Below, piece after piece: positions 32,621 to 44,460 of a DNA stretch of 64,000 bases. How positions within the stretch are numbered: position 1 is the first letter of the stretch; the number at the start of each line of letters is the position of its first letter. The translations under genes were made by a program, and so were the position numbers. Source of the stretch: Lepas anatifera (Eukaryota; Arthropoda; Thecostraca; Lepadidae); NCBI GenBank assembly GCA_034440635.1, contig JAOTON010000045.1:186001-250000 (forward strand). The letters run 5' to 3'. The notes under the pieces were generated by a model. That model saw only the letters and a program-made list of their open reading frames with translations. It made no database searches and was not told where the DNA came from.

Positions 32621-32700
32621 AATTCCTCAGCATCACAAAGCTGGCCATCAAGTACATCGCACTTGCAGTCATACTGGAACTCTGCGTTTAAGGCATCGAA

Positions 32701-33599
32701 TATAGCTAGGCAGATTTATTGTGACCAATCTTTACTTGAATCAATCTCTAATGCTGTAACGAAGGGATCCGTAATAACCTAAATAAATGTTTCCATTTTC
32801 TATCATTAAATATGTAAAAAATTGGTTACGCTTAGCCAAATGAAGCCAATTGGTATGAAAGTATTGTTTGGAGTTTTCTAAACAGTTTTTGATTTTGTAA
32901 ATATAATGAAAAGGGCCTTAACATTTGTAAATATAAAAACGCGCTCTTGGTAAAAAATGATCGAAATGTTCCAAAAGAGCTTAAAAATGTAGTTCTTTCT
33001 CGAAAAAGGTATCGGAAAAAAACAAAAAAAAACAATTTTTGCTTTTTACTACGATTTATTAGATCATAACACAACTCGAAATCATAGGGCAACATTCCAT
33101 CTCTCAATTTTTCATATATTGACAACATAGTGTGCATGCGTGCCTTATTGACACCAAACGAGCAATTTAAAACTGTTCATAATTATGGGCCCCCGTGGGC
33201 CGGGGCCCTCCTTGAGGTTGGCCCCTCTAAGGTTAGCCCCCCCACTTTTCAAACCGTTCCTACGCCCCTGTTCCCAACGCATGTTATATAATAAGATGCA
33301 ATAGGCGTGCTCCGGTATTGTGATTAAGGGGTTGCGCACATATGCGCATTTTAGCACACTACGTGCAATGAATGGGACAAACTCCCAAGACCGAATCGAC
33401 AAGTATTCATCCATAAGCGGATCAAGGTGGCAAGGTGACTGGGAATGCCGTCTGGGTTTGGCATGGGCGGAACAAGGCTGGGCAATATTTATAGTATAAG
33501 TAGCCGAGGTGCATGTGTATCTACATGCCGTTTAGAATTCGCCCATCTGCATCTCGTCCCACTATTTGGCGTTTCAGCATAATCCTCATAGTTAACGCC
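32701..33599. other. Unassigned, AT-rich; includes a GGCCCC-rich fragment
   Basis: 32700-33150 is AT-rich with no gene. 33185-33270 is G/C-run rich ('ggcccctctaaggttagccc', 'ccccccacttttcaaaccgt'). It resembles the flank at 27790 ('ccccccccacttttctgtg'), so it is probably a fragment of the same repeat. Confidence 0.4.
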
Positions 33600-33945
33600 G
33601 GCACGGGAGAGGGTCTGGCACTAGCGCACACTGGAGGGCGTCTGGCACTAACGCTCTCTCTGGAGGGGGTCTGGCACTAACGCGCACTGGAGGGGGTCTG
33701 GCACTAACGCACACTGGAGGTCTGGCACTAAGGCGCACTGGAGGGGGTCTGGCACTAACGCTCTCTGGAGGGGGTCTGGCACTAACGCGCAATGGAGAGG
33801 GTCTGGCACTAACGCGCGCTGGAGGGGTCTGGCACTAACGCGCATTGAGGGGGGTCTGGCACTAACGCGCACTGGAGGGGGTCTGGCACTAACGCGCACT
33901 GGAAGGCGTCTGACACTAACGCTCACTGGAGGGGGTCTGGTAGGC
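33600..33945. repeat. 27-28-bp minisatellite
   Basis: About 12 copies of GGTCTGGCACTAACGCGCAC followed by TGGAGGG, with unit lengths of about 20-30 bp. One isolated unit in reverse orientation lies at about 37575-37620, beside MITE C. Confidence 0.92.
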
Positions 33946-35543
33946 CCCTGGAAGATCTAAAAAAAAACTCAGAGGCTTAGAGAAATAGCGGTTGGACAGT
34001 GAGTGGAGAGTATGACGATCTACCCAACGCCATTTGAACGTCATTTGACTGGAAGCGCTTAAGGCCAATGACCTTGAAAGTGCTGGTATGACCTTGAACT
34101 ATGACCTTTGAACTTGAGCTTGACCTTCATGTGAAGTGACTGACATATCATCCCGTTTATATGTCGTAATGACGCCACCACTCGGTCTCTAATATTGGCA
34201 AGCGAACTGGCCCAACCATGTCATTGTGGCTATCGCATTTATAGCTCTGGCTATGAAAGCCAATAAGTAAAACAATCGTCAAGCCATTTTCTTTAATAAT
34301 TTCACCAATCACGCAGTATTAAATTCTCTCTGATGTGGCCCAGTATCGTTTCTCGGCTGCGAGCGGTTCTCCGACCCCCTAGGAAAATAGGTGGGGGCCT
34401 CCAAGACCCTTAAGCGCCCGTGTTAACTGTATGCACTTTGAGCTGCTGTCCCGAGCCGGGCCCTCCACCAACTGCTCTGGCTGATGGTAGTTCTTCACTA
34501 CCAGACTTAATACCCTGACGTTATTACAGAATGTGAGTAGGTTGAACTTGCCCTCTGTTCTTTTTTGGACTTGCATCTCCTTTTAACAATGTCACGCATA
34601 TTCTTTCCTTCTAATTTCAAGGTATTCTGGTAGAAGATCTGGATTTTGTCTTCTACCCTTTTGTTGCCTGATTCTGGCTGGTAGTGCTGGTCTGCTTGCA
34701 CGTGCTGTCGTCGATGTTTGCTTGTTCGTATTGTTAGCCAGAGTACTTCTGATGCGGCTGCGAGAGAGAGTGGGGGGTGGTGTGCGGCTGTGAGAGGGTC
34801 GGCTCCTTCACGTCCTCCCGCTGGTGGGACAACGAATATAGAACTGGCTGTGTGTGTGTTTTTGATTTTGGGTGCACTCGCCGGTCGCAGGGCGTATTTG
34901 ACAGCGCGCTTTTGATCTCCAGCTGTGTTGCTGTTTGTGTCGGTCCGCCGAATTTGCAGGTCTCGCATTCAGCCGAATTTGCGGGATAGCATCCGTCTCG
35001 CGTCCCACAACAGCGATTTCCACTTAGCCGAAAGTGCTCCGCTCGATATTGTTCGCGCTTTATGACAAGGCCGCTTTGGCCCAATACGCGAGTGGCCGGC
35101 CCGAGGATAGCGCAAGCCGGCAGGAAACAGCTGCTTATCGCTGGCACGACCAACACTAACAGCGTGCCTGATTGCCACACGCACACTGCCCAGTACACTG
35201 CCGGACAGCTCGGGTGCCATCAATGCCAATGACGGCATTGAGATATCGACCACAGTAAGGAGCGTCCTAATCACCACAGGAAACGCCCGCACACAATACG
35301 GATGCGACATTGCTGGATGTTTGGGACATGCTTGGTTTTGGTATGTTTCGGCCGAAGCTCTGTATTTGGAGACATTCATACGAGGTCATCACACTTATAT
35401 CTCTCTAACACTTATACTAAATAGTAGTCTTTATACATAAGAGCAACAACATATGGAGTAAACGGACATAGTTGAATCTTAAACAGTCCCCTCCCCCAGC
35501 ATAGCTAATATTACCGTCCAAACCCTCCCTCTCGCTACCCAAG
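33946..35543. other. Unassigned sequence with a TGACCT cluster
   Basis: 34060-34135 contains four spaced TGACCT hexamers, like the interior of the TTAA-MITEs, and may be a relic of one. 34700-35380 is moderately GC-rich with overlapping open frames on both strands but no recognisable domain. Confidence 0.4.
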
Positions 35544-36112
35544 CTCACTACCAAACCACCACTCGACCAAAATACGATATCACAGCTGGACCTCTCTCCA
35601 GCTCAGCTCACTACCAAACCACCACTCGACCAAAATACATCACAGCTGGACCCTGTTCCAGCTCAGCTCACTACCAAACCACCACTCGACCAAAATACGA
35701 TATCACAGCTGGACCCTGTTCCAGGTCAGACTCACAACCAAACCACCACTCGACCAAAATACATCACAGCTGGACGCTGTTCCAGCTCAGCTCACTACCA
35801 AACCACCATTCGACCAAAATACGACATCACAGCTGGACCCTGTTCTAGCTCAGCTCACTACCAAACCACCACTCGACCAAAAAACGATATCACAGCTGGA
35901 CCCTGTTCCAGCTCAGCTCACTACCAAACCACCACTCGACCAAAATACGACATCACAGCTGGACCCTGTTCCAGCTCAGCTCACTACCAAACCACCACTC
36001 GACCAAAATACGACATCACAGCTGGACCCTGTTCCAGCTCAGCTCACTACCAAACCACCACTCGACCAAAATACGACATCACAGCTGGACCCTGTTCCAG
36101 CTCAGACTCAGT
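35544..36112. repeat. 63-bp minisatellite
   Basis: About nine copies of a unit beginning CTCACTACCAAACCACCACT and ending CAGCTGGACCCTGTTCCAGC. The typical period is 63 bp. Some units lack the five bases CGATA or CGACA after AAATA and are 58 bp. Confidence 0.94.
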
Positions 36113-37574
36113 TTGTTCCCACATCAGTGCAAGTGGTATTCCCCTAACCCCTATTCCCACGATATCACTATCTTCATCAGCATTCCCCCAAACCCAGCTC
36201 CTGGATCCTGGTTTTTCCCCAACAAAAGAACGTGTTTTTGGGCCCTTATGAATAATCGTAGGTTTGCTGCAACAGCCCGCGGAAACCAACTAAAATAACT
36301 TTTCCAGTTCTTGACGCATATAAAAAGGGCCTTAAAACTACAGTCAATGAAACCTGGCTATTTCTGCCCAATCTGAACCATTTCCCGTTTTAAATGTCTG
36401 TGATTAATTCGGTCTGATACGGCTTTTGCAGTAGATAAAGTGGCAATTAGCAACAAATTGTTTTGGACACAATACAATGACATTGACTGCGATTTGAGAT
36501 AATAAGCAACCAAACAAAATTGGTGTGCAATATATCGAAAATTGTATGTCCGGTAAGTTGCTGGCTCCAGTTTGGCACCCATTTCTCCAAAATGTATCAA
36601 TTTCCTCATCTCCCACAAAAACATGCTTTCAATCTTGCTTCCAGAGGTGCAGAAAGTATGCTGGCTGTCACAAACTCAATGCGACGTATGCCTTCTCTGT
36701 CACACAGAGCTGGAAATAATAACTGTATACTTGAATACTATTTCCAATATCCTGAATGTCCTCTACCTGTCCCTTACTTTTTGCAGCAGACAAGGTTCTA
36801 GCACCAAACCATTACAGCATGAAAGTAGTAAACTGAGTTTTCATTTATAGATCATGTTTTTGTTTTTGGAAGGAAAATTTCTAACAATGCGTCATTTTTT
36901 CCAGTATTGGGGTCATAACTATTATTGGCAACTCTGACCGCAGTTTCCCCCAATGACAAGCATTTCCCTTTTTGAAGAAGTTTCCATTTTTGGAAGGAGT
37001 TTTTCCAATAATGGTACTTTTTCACATGATTAAATGTAGCAATTATCATGAAAATAGTTATTATTGGGAACATACCTATCTATTAATGGGAGCGTACGTG
37101 TACACACAATTAGGAACCCTAACCACAGCTTCCCCCCCACTAAACTTCTATCTCACATATCAACAAAAGGGACAAAAATGTCAATGTCAAAATAGTATTT
37201 GGATCTTCCTAAAATGTGTTGGTAAAGTGGACCTTAGGTAGCATTTTTATAAACACATCAAATGCTTAAAATTTGCATCCCACTCACGATCATCACCTGC
37301 CTGGTCATTCCTTCTTGCAGTCAAAACTCTGAGGCAACTAGCCTGCATAGATGTAAAATTATGTCTATTGGCCTAATAGGTACAGAGGTATTGGAACTCA
37401 CTTACCAAAGAAAGATCCAGTGTAGTCAAAATCCTGCTTTAACTCCATGCAGTTCAGGTCCTGTGCGTTGCTTACCACCACTGGTAGTAAGCAGAACACC
37501 CCCAAGCAGCGTTTTTCGAAGTCTATTTCTTTCTGAGATTTGCTGTGATTTTCTGAGATAAGAAGGGGGTTTAC
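36113..37574. other. Unassigned sequence, no gene seen
   Basis: AT-rich, with short open frames on both strands. No motif or repeat supported. Confidence 0.4.
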
Positions 37575-37624
37575 TCGGCCCCCTCCAGTGCACGTTAGTG
37601 CCAGGCCCCTCTCCAGTGTGGGTG

Positions 37625-38473
37625 TTAACACGCGCATTGACGGGGGTCTGAGCCACCTTCGCATTGACGGGGGGCGGGTACCGGCCCCCCCTAAGATCTC
37701 GAGAACCACGGTAGGTAGCGAAAAACGGTAAACGGCGTTGGGCTGCCCATCCACTTCTCCATCGAAAACATTTGAACCATTTTTTTGTCAGGTCACATTT
37801 AAGGTCACGAGAGGTCAAAACATGCCCGTCATAGGGATAACATGTAAATTCAGTTTTTCGGCCATTAAATCTGAACAAGTAAAGATAGAGGAAAACGACT
37901 TGAACTGTATGAATCCTCTTAGCAAGCCGAATCGAATGATATATAAGTTGACCTTGCTAGGTCAAATCAAGGATTTGACCTGACCTGAGGTCAGGTCAGG
38001 GTCAAATTATATAAAATGCATATCATTAGAACCGCAAAGCCCAGGCGAGTCTAATGCAGCTAAAATAAATGCTCTATCCCCATCCGTTACTGAGTTATTC
38101 CGTAAAAACCATTTTCCCATGTATTTCCAATGGAGAGGTCATGCCTCGTACCTGACCTTAGGTCATCGATATCAAAAATACCGGAACATATTTTAGAGAA
38201 CTCGGTGGGGCCATTATGTGATATGAGTTTCAATCGGATAAGTTCACCCTGCTCCGACTTATGCTATCTTAAACTTTTTTTGAGGTCGGGTCACTTGACC
38301 TGTAATGGTGACCTGACCTGAGATGACCTAACCTCAAAATTTTAACAGAAGTTGTAAAAATGATGAGGGAAAAGGTATACCAAGTACGGCGGCGCTACGC
38401 GCCGCTGTTTTTCTGCTATCTCCGAAAAACCCGAGGGGGGCGGGTACCCGCCCCCCGTCAATGCGCGTGTTAA
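37625..38473 (+). mobile_element. TTAA-MITE, family 1 (copy C)
   Basis: TTAA at 37625-37628 and 38470-38473. Compound left end: CACGCGCATTGACGGGGG, TCTGAGCCACCTTC, GCATTGACGGGG, then GCGGGTACCGGC (one change from the palindrome GCGGGTACCCGC). The right end is GGCGGGTACCCGCCCCCC followed by GTCAATGCGCGTG. The subterminal hairpin near 38392-38412 has arms CGGCGGCGC and GCGCCGCTG. The body contains TGACCTGACCTGAGGTCAGG at about 37977. Length 841 bp. Confidence 0.93.
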
Positions 38474-40651
38474 CACTTTGTGGAGGACTGCATTAGCACA
38501 CATTTGCTATCTGTACAATATTGATATGATAATTTGATCATGAAAACTCACTGAATCACTGTTGTTGCCAGCCTGTTGCTGGCGCCAACTCTCCAGCTCC
38601 AAATCTATCTCACCAATCTAGGGCACAAATAAGATAAGGCACAAGCAGGCTGAGGAATGAAAAACCAATCTTGATATGGGAAAGTGCACCAGTCTTACAA
38701 TAGCCTACATTCATCTTAGATTAGCCATGGGCAGCAATATTTATTCTAGCTAGTTTTAGCCTGCACTTATCTCAAATATACCTAATAAATATGCCCTCAA
38801 ACTAAGTGGCTTCCCGCCTGTTTAAATGTTTGGCAGGCTCTATATCACGTAAACATTTCTAACTTGTCTTGTCGGCGTTGCACAGTTTAAGTAGAATTGC
38901 TGCCCAGCTATGTTTATTTTGTTCACTCATTTAGTACTTTTCTTAGTAGCTTTTAGGCGTACTTAATACTAAATTCGAAGAAATGGGGGCCGCTAAATCG
39001 AACCGACTCGAACTGTAAATCTGATTTAACGTGAAAAAATAGACAGAGAAGTACTTGATAAAGTATCTGCATTGTCTTTAATGCCTTAAATATGCCCACA
39101 ATCGTGTATTTCTCGAAAAAATTGACTGTCACATTTCGGGTATCTAGGCGCAAACTTTCTGCAAACTACTAACAATCGGCACCACTGGGCTGCATGTTAA
39201 AATCTGGCAACTGTGACAGCGGTTTGCGGGTTTTCTGCAGCGGGGGTCCCTCGTTTTGGTAGAAACTGAACACAGTACCAATATTGTATCACTAATGGTA
39301 CGCTGTGCAATTGAAGAACAGAGCTGCTAAGTTAAAATACTCCCTACACGTTTCATTCTCTATTTCGAAAATATGTGGTTTGATTTTGAGCCATACAGTC
39401 CGGATCGCTATTTTGTCACAATTATGCACCTCAATTTTCGTAAATGTGTCACAAACTCCGGTAGCCGAGTTGGCAAGTTTCTGCACCTCTGCCTGCTTCT
39501 TCAAAATTTCACGAGACGGGCACCTACAAATTTTGCGATATGTAGGAACGTCACTTATAAAAGTACGTTTGCGTGATTCACATTATAAATGTTCAAGTTT
39601 CGTGGGTGATGAATATCAACGGGGGGCGCGTGGATTACCTTCCAGTAGTCCCAGAAGTATGCGTCCAAGTTGGGCATTTACCCAGCCGCAATCACTTCTT
39701 AAAACTTTTTTTATAAATGCCGTTTCGTTTGTATACTGATTTCGTTCGATATGGCCCTTTTCCGCTTGCGATCGTACCAGAGGCCCAGCGACCAGTAGGC
39801 ATTCTCCTTTCGGGTCACACCGTTGCAGTTAATGTATAGAAAATGAGGAGACCACCGACCTACCTATCTGGGGCTTTCCTTGTCTGTGATGGAGTTTTGC
39901 GCGTTCAAAATATTTCATCCAGGAAATCATAGTTTGGCACCTATTTTCTAGTCGTCGTGTATTTTAAAACATAACCCCAACAACTTTCAAAATATGGGAC
40001 GAAAAAATACATCCTAAACTATTTTTTCACCACCAACGTCATGAGAACCCCACTAGTCATAGCAGCAGTCTCTATTCTTACCGTATAATCTGTAACTTTG
40101 GGAAAATATGCAAGTCTTAATACAAAAGACCATTTAGGTGACTGCGCCTGCCCTACTTTCCTTACCAACACGCAGTTCCGGATTCAGATCTATTCAAGCA
40201 ACGTTCACTTAGGAGGGCTTTTTATTTGTTCACGGCCATATAATAAAACAAAAAACATGAACTAAAAGACATAAAACCAACACCCATGCGCTGTCATATC
40301 ACGCAGCATCAAAACACACATCACAACAGCCAAACCATGCCGGAGATTTTATCTAACTCCTAAGATTCCTATGATTTTGATGGGAAAGTTAGACTTTGAT
40401 AGAAAATTATATCTTTAGAGGTTGAAAGAAAACGTTATGCAGTTAGATAAGTTTGATAGAAAACGCAGTTGCGGTGTGGCTATTCTTGCGGAATGTCTTT
40501 GGTCAGCTATCAACGCAATATATTATGTCAAATATTCTGTAAAAACCATGACCGTTTTTTGTACAGAGTTTGCAAATTCTTCCGAAGTTATTCATGAAAC
40601 TCTATATGAAATGTAAGTTTCAGGAGACGCGTTGCCGGAGGCTGTACCCAC
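38474..40651. other. Unassigned, AT-rich sequence
   Basis: No confident gene. The minus-strand open frame at 39292-39520 has mildly protein-like composition, but I recognise no family. Confidence 0.4.
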
Positions 40652-41681
40652 TCGACCGGTGATGAGGCTTGTCTACCGCTGATCCATACCCTCGCGGCCG
40701 GTGATGAGGCTTGTCTACCGCTGATCCACACCCTCGCGGCCGGTGATTAGACTCATCTACCGCTGATCCATACCCTCGCGGCCGGTGATGAGGCTTGTCT
40801 ACCGCTGATCCATACCCTCGCGACCGGTGATGAGGCTTGTCTACCGCTGATCCATACCCTCGCGACCGGTGATGAGGCTTGTCTACCGCTGATCCACACC
40901 CTCGCGGCCGGTGATTAGACTCATCTACCGCTGATCCATACCCTCGCGGCCGGTGATGAGGCTTGTCTACCGCTGATCCACACCCTCGCGGCCGGTGATT
41001 AGACTCATCTACCGCTGATCCATACCCTCGCGGCCGGTGATGAGGCTTGTCTACCGCTGATCCATACCCTCGCGACCGGTGATGAGGCTTGTCTACCGCT
41101 GATCCACACCCTCGCGGCCGGTGATTAGACTCATCTACCGCTGATCCATACCCTCGCGGCCGGTGATGAGGCTTGTCTACCGCTGATCCACACCCTCGCG
41201 GCCGGTGATTAGACTCATCTACCGCTGATCCATACCCTCGCGGCCGGTGATGAGGCTTGTCTACCGCTGATCCACACCCTCGCGGCCGGTGATTAGACTC
41301 ATCTACCGCTGATCCATACCCTCGCGGCCGGTGATGAGGCTTGTCTACCGCTGATCCATACCCTCGCGACCGGTGATGAGGCTTGTCTACCGCTGATCCA
41401 CACCCTCGCGGCCGGTGATTAGACTCATCTACCGCTGATCCATACCCTCGCGGCCGGTGATGAGGCTTGTCTACCGCTGATCCACACCCTCGCGGCCGGT
41501 GATTAGACTCATCTACCGCTGATCCATACCCTCGCGGCCGGTGATGAGGCTTGTCTACCGCTGATCCATACCCTCGCGACCGGTGATGAGGCTTGTCTAC
41601 CGCTGATCCACACCCTCGCGGCCGGTGATGAGGCTTGTCTACCGCTGATCCACACCCTCGCGGCCGGTGATGAGGCTTGTG
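40652..41681. repeat. 42-bp minisatellite with alternating unit types
   Basis: About 24 copies of a 42-bp unit: GGTGATGAGGCTTGTCTACC, then GCTGATCCATACCCTCGCGG and CC. Two unit types mix: GATGAGGCTTGTC (type a) and GATTAGACTCATC (type b). CCACA/CCATA and CGGCC/CGACC subvariants also occur. Type b follows a unit ending CCACA with CGGCC, giving a composite period of 84-168 bp. Confidence 0.95.
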
Positions 41682-42519
41682 TAAGGGTTACGTTTGTGCC
41701 GGTAGGGATATAACACATTATTATTGGTGGGGCAACCAGTTTCTACTCCCAGAGAATCCTTCCATATTTCGTTCCAATTTCACGATAGCAACAGACCAAA
41801 TAATTTCGGCAACTTCCTGGAATAATTATTAATGGCCTGAACGATATCCTGAAACTATTTTGCACTCTAACCAAGAAGAGCTTGGCCAAGAAAAATTCAA
41901 ATTATCACACGTTGGAAATGGTACAACAAGTGGAGACCAGAAAAGGCATTACGAGACGGTCGCCTCTGTTTCGTCAGCATCCCACGCCGCGCGGCGCGGA
42001 CACAAATCCCGGCCCCCAAGATAAAGCGACAGTCGCCGCAGGCCAGGCCCGAGCAGCCTGGCACCACCCAAGATTCACCCTGGCGTCAGAGCCACGTGGA
42101 AGCCGCAACGCCTCACCCATCCCTGCGGCGATAAGAAGAGGGGGAGGGGTAAGAAGAAATGTGAGAACAATTGGTTACCAGGGCCTCTTTCCGGTGAATA
42201 AGCTAGCGTGCACCCTGTCCGGACAACGGAGGGGACACATAAAATGACCAGGCATGCTGCGCCAGCAATTTTCAAGGCTACGGACAGGGCCAACCTCACC
42301 CCCAGGGCAGTTCAGCATGGAAAGTTCACGGCCAATCCTGGCCCGAGGCAAATACCTCTAGCGCACGTCGGCGACGAATGCGCCACATAGGCGTGTCCAA
42401 TCCCCCCCCCCTTCGACACACCACCCTGCCCTGAAGCGGAAGGGAATAGGCGCAAAGCTTCGAGAAGGGGGACTGGCTACAGCGACCAGGGCCTTCGGCA
42501 AAATCAGAAGTCTTGCCCG
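41682..42519. other. Unassigned sequence, GC-rich in part
   Basis: Composition rises toward the promoter-like block at 42.5 kb. Open frames exist but have no recognisable domain. It could be the upstream part of the regulatory block or of an LTR. Confidence 0.35.
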
Positions 42520-42650
42520 GAGAGGTGACGTCACCTGGGTTTTGCCGAGAGATGACGTCACACATGAGAAGGCGTCAGAACAAGCCTCAGGCGGTCGCCA
42601 CAGAAAATATATAAGGAAAGATCACTGTTAGGAAGCTCTCTCGGCTCTCA
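42520..42650 (+). promoter_or_regulatory. Promoter-like block: two TGACGTCA palindromes and a TATA box
   Basis: AGGTGACGTCACCT (42523-42536) is a perfect 14-bp palindrome containing a CRE core. A second TGACGTCA lies at 42553-42560. TATATAAGG follows at 42608-42616, and pyrimidine-rich CTCTCAGCTCTCAGCTCTCG about 30 bases downstream offers initiator-like sites. CRE, TATA and Inr in this order and spacing are a good core-promoter arrangement. Downstream open frames are short (42673-42953) and not recognised. A solo LTR is the main alternative. Confidence 0.5.
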
Positions 42651-44460
42651 GCTCTCAGCTCTCGTACTCTCTGTGACGCGGGCTCAGGCCTTCTCCCTTT
42701 GCCGCAACTCTTTACCGGTGGTGCATCTCTACTATCAGCCATCCTGCCGACTGCAATGTTTCGCCACCATCATCAGCCAAGCACGGGCCACACCTATAGC
42801 ATCCATACTCTCACTCAGGTCGGTCCCAGTTATCTGGAAAGGGTTTTGGCTCCAATCTCCCCCGGCTGCTTTCACCAACTAAAAATGCGTTATCTCCAAA
42901 ATAGGCCTAGAATGAAACTCGTAATGGACGGCGGTACACTGTCAATTTATTAGACACGTGTGGTACTGGGGATGTTAGTTAGCAGGTATTTTCGGGACGT
43001 GTAATTTTTTTGGGTGATGTATTAATATTCTTTGTTGACAATTCTTGAAATTCACGGATGGTATAAAAATTAAATGATAGCCTTCATCTTTCATTGAAAA
43101 AGTGGGGGGACGTATCAATAAAACCGAAAGTGCAAGCTACTGGCTTTGACATCGTGAGGAGGCAATCATGAGAGTAAATGCTAGGCTTGCTGTTTTCCCG
43201 CAGGAAAATCCGGAGGCCGCATCTTAAGCGTGTATGTATCGCCACAGCTTTGTAGATGAAAATAAATTCAAAACGTGACCCGGTGATTTGGCGGGCATAG
43301 AGGTGTGAGAAACGCGGTAAAGATATTCGACCACTCAACGGAACGTTTTCATGTTCTCTTCTTATGTTGTTGACACCACTACGACGACGCCCACCGCCGC
43401 GTCCCGGACCGCCATAAAAATTCCGAGGCGATGGCCGGCCGGAGAACTGCAAGTTCATCACAGTAACACATTAATTGAATTCGTTATGCAGAAAAGGTAT
43501 GGAAGAAGTTTGAAAATATCCAACTTGTTAGGCGTGATTGCCAATGCACTTCTATCCGGCGGCGATGGAAGATTTGTGACACCGCGGCAGTATGTAGGCA
43601 GGGGTGAATGAATATTTTATTGCCGACCCTGGCCCTGACTCCAGGTTACTGTGCCAATAACGCAGCTCCCAAAAATAGTGGAAGGGCCGGTTGTAGCATT
43701 GTTTTCTTTTAGCCATGAGTACAATTTGGATTTTTCCCGTGAAAATAAAAAGGGGAGGGTACATTTATACTTGCATTGACGCCCGATTCACAGCGATTTC
43801 TGCCGGCTGCCCATTCATAGCTTGGGTACTGCTAGCGGGCTGTGTCTTAGGCAATGCATTTTTTCCATCCCCCACTGGTACAGGAAAATAGATTCACCAT
43901 TGAGATCTTATCATTAATACAATGATCTGATCGTTGATATGGTGCTTCGGCCGATGCAGTGGGTAAATCTGAACCAATCCTAATGATCCGTGGCAACCGG
44001 TGGTACATCTGTATCGGGTTAGACCCCCAACGCGGAAGGTAAATACAAAGGGGGAGGGTGAAAATTACCCCGTAATGGAAAGTAGCAGTAAACTATATAG
44101 TCAAACAATAGTTGGGTGGGCCAGGTTTAGAACTAGAAACATAACGTTCCTGTCTAGGCCCATAGGCAGTGTCAGAGTTTTGGCTACAAAAGATTGACTT
44201 GATCACGATCGTGTGATTTAGTTGATGTGCAGAGGAGAGAAAATAAGCAAAAATTGTCCATTAGTAGTCTCGGCCACAGAAATATTTAACTACAGACAGG
44301 CAATAAAGCATCGTAGTGGAGGGATTCCCGTCAAATGTAGCTGAGCTCCCTCCAGGGATTTGCGGGCGGTAGCCAGCCGTGAGGTGGCTCCTAAAAAGAG
44401 GTAGTTGTCGTTGATGAAACTAATTCCACAGCCAGACGAGGAGGAATGCATCTAAAGTAT
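42651..44460. other. Unassigned sequence downstream of the promoter-like block
   Basis: Only short open frames, none with a known motif. A GC-rich patch at 43380-43440 has no assigned role. Confidence 0.4.

Larger units (their letters stand above)
31900..32700 (+). pseudogene. Second broken copy of the CHTQ-type unit, plus strand, split by SINEs
   Basis: Readable pieces are 'TEFIMACSLTKCKSLDFLEK' then YMKVEYFPC (32040-32125) and, in another frame, 'VTAEASSVCNAERKDELIRR' then KVSDIKL (32160-32250). The copy continues 'NSKLHLLGI', and after two SINEs (about 32284-32620) the DNA resumes with 'catcacaaagctggccatca' (32631 onward). The minus-strand copy has the equivalent words in the same order, ending 'catcacaaagttggtgatta'. 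Frame changes and the SINE split show it is dead. Confidence 0.5.

Noticed and set aside
39292..39739. 144-codon plus and 70-codon minus frames
   Set aside because: The minus frame looks mildly protein-like but is short and its upstream extension contains stops in the other frames. No motif found.
40652..41681. CRISPR-like array
   Set aside because: Units are contiguous tandem repeats without unique spacers, and the genome is eukaryotic.
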